Assembly: GCA_934101645.1 (NCBI GenBank) | Contig: CAKORX010000014.1 | Span: 1-5,596 of the forward strand | Direction of reading: 5' to 3' | Source of the DNA: an uncultured Bacilli bacterium | Lineage (GTDB): Bacteria; Bacillota_I; Bacilli_A; RF39; UBA660 | DNA length: 5,596 nucleotides | Shown here: one piece after another, positions 5,522 to 5,596 of the stretch | Layout of the letters: every line of letters begins with the position of its first letter | Position numbering within the stretch: position 1 is the stretch's first letter | Position numbers and translations under genes: made by a program | The notes under the pieces: generated by a model | The model's input: the letters and a program-made list of their open reading frames with translations, nothing else | Told to the model about the DNA's origin: nothing | The model's database searches: none

Positions 5522-5596
5522 TTATCTCCAGCAAGAGGAAACATTACAGTTTGATGAATAAGGCATTGGATTAGGCATTTCCATCTTAACTATCAT
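5522..5596 (-). CDS. C-terminal end of an unidentified operon gene (partial)
   Basis: Only one minus-strand frame is open from the right edge; it gives 24 residues and ends at TAA (5522-5524). The tail is Met/Pro-rich, then polar, with two cysteines near the end (NCNVSSCWR). The stop is separated by a single base from the ATG of the next gene, the same junction spacing as between the two cassettes, which argues for cotranscription. The tail does not resemble the VEWGG ending of the other large proteins, so this is not simply a third copy. A methionine coincides with the window edge, so a very short complete gene cannot be excluded. Confidence 0.5.
   Translation of the reverse strand: MIVKMEMPNPMPYSSNCNVSSCWR
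5526..5529 (-). promoter_or_regulatory. Shine-Dalgarno that fixes the start of Cys-rich copy 1
   Basis: GGAG five bases before ATG 5520, inside the last codons of the preceding partial gene. The alternative ATG at 5544 has no such site. Confidence 0.65.

Noticed and set aside
5521..5544. A longer start for the first Cys-rich protein (ATG at 5544)
   Set aside because: No Shine-Dalgarno precedes it and it would overlap the preceding gene in another frame; ATG 5520 has GGAG at ideal spacing and puts the Lys-rich start right before the membrane segment.

Overview
The window is very AT-rich DNA from a low-GC Bacillota-type bacterium. Support comes from strong GGAGG-type ribosome binding sites, short hairpin-plus-U-tract terminators, tight gene packing, a Firmicute-like DXS, and TAA as the stop codon of all eight readable gene ends. 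Tryptophan is encoded by TGG and the long genes contain no in-frame TGA, so the standard code (table 11) fits. I cannot name the species; an uncultured gut-type Bacilli or Erysipelotrichia-like lineage is possible.

Layout from left to right. Positions 3-122 hold the 3' end of a + strand gene of unknown function. It converges on a minus-strand block and shares a bidirectional terminator (114-153) with it. A 15-bp-arm perfect inverted repeat (156-189) lies in the 3' UTR of dxs. On the minus strand come dxs (270-2135) and, overlapping it by 8 nt upstream, a tcdA/yrvM-type t6A dehydratase gene (2128-2796). Immediately upstream of tcdA is an apparent 6S RNA gene (about 2810-2991). It has an extended -10 promoter, a long closing stem, a central bubble with a 3'-side hairpin, and a U6 tract at its end. 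This is the main non-coding feature of the otherwise gene-less stretch 2797-3264; the rest of that stretch holds an AT-rich spacer, an inverted repeat with a terminator, and the 3' UTR of the next gene.

Further right, still on the minus strand, is a monocistronic two-TM protein gene of unknown function (3265-3663). Beyond it lies a compact operon transcribed from the right edge inward: the end of an unknown gene (5522-5596), a small Cys-rich membrane protein, a membrane-anchored KPVLYLYP...VEWGG protein, a second small Cys-rich membrane protein, and a second KPVLYLYP...VEWGG protein. The four complete genes are two copies of one two-gene cassette, with the same 11-nt overlap inside each cassette. 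The large partners are about 97% identical over 534 bp with an uninterrupted 263-bp identical core, whereas the small partners share little beyond a six-cysteine spacing pattern. This duplicated surface-protein cassette is the most novel-looking part of the window. Its function is unknown.

Functionally, dxs begins the MEP isoprenoid pathway and also supplies the DXP used for thiamine and pyridoxal phosphate. tcdA modifies tRNA position 37. 6S RNA would adjust RNA polymerase activity with growth phase. These housekeeping genes form the left half, and the right half looks like accessory cell-surface functions.
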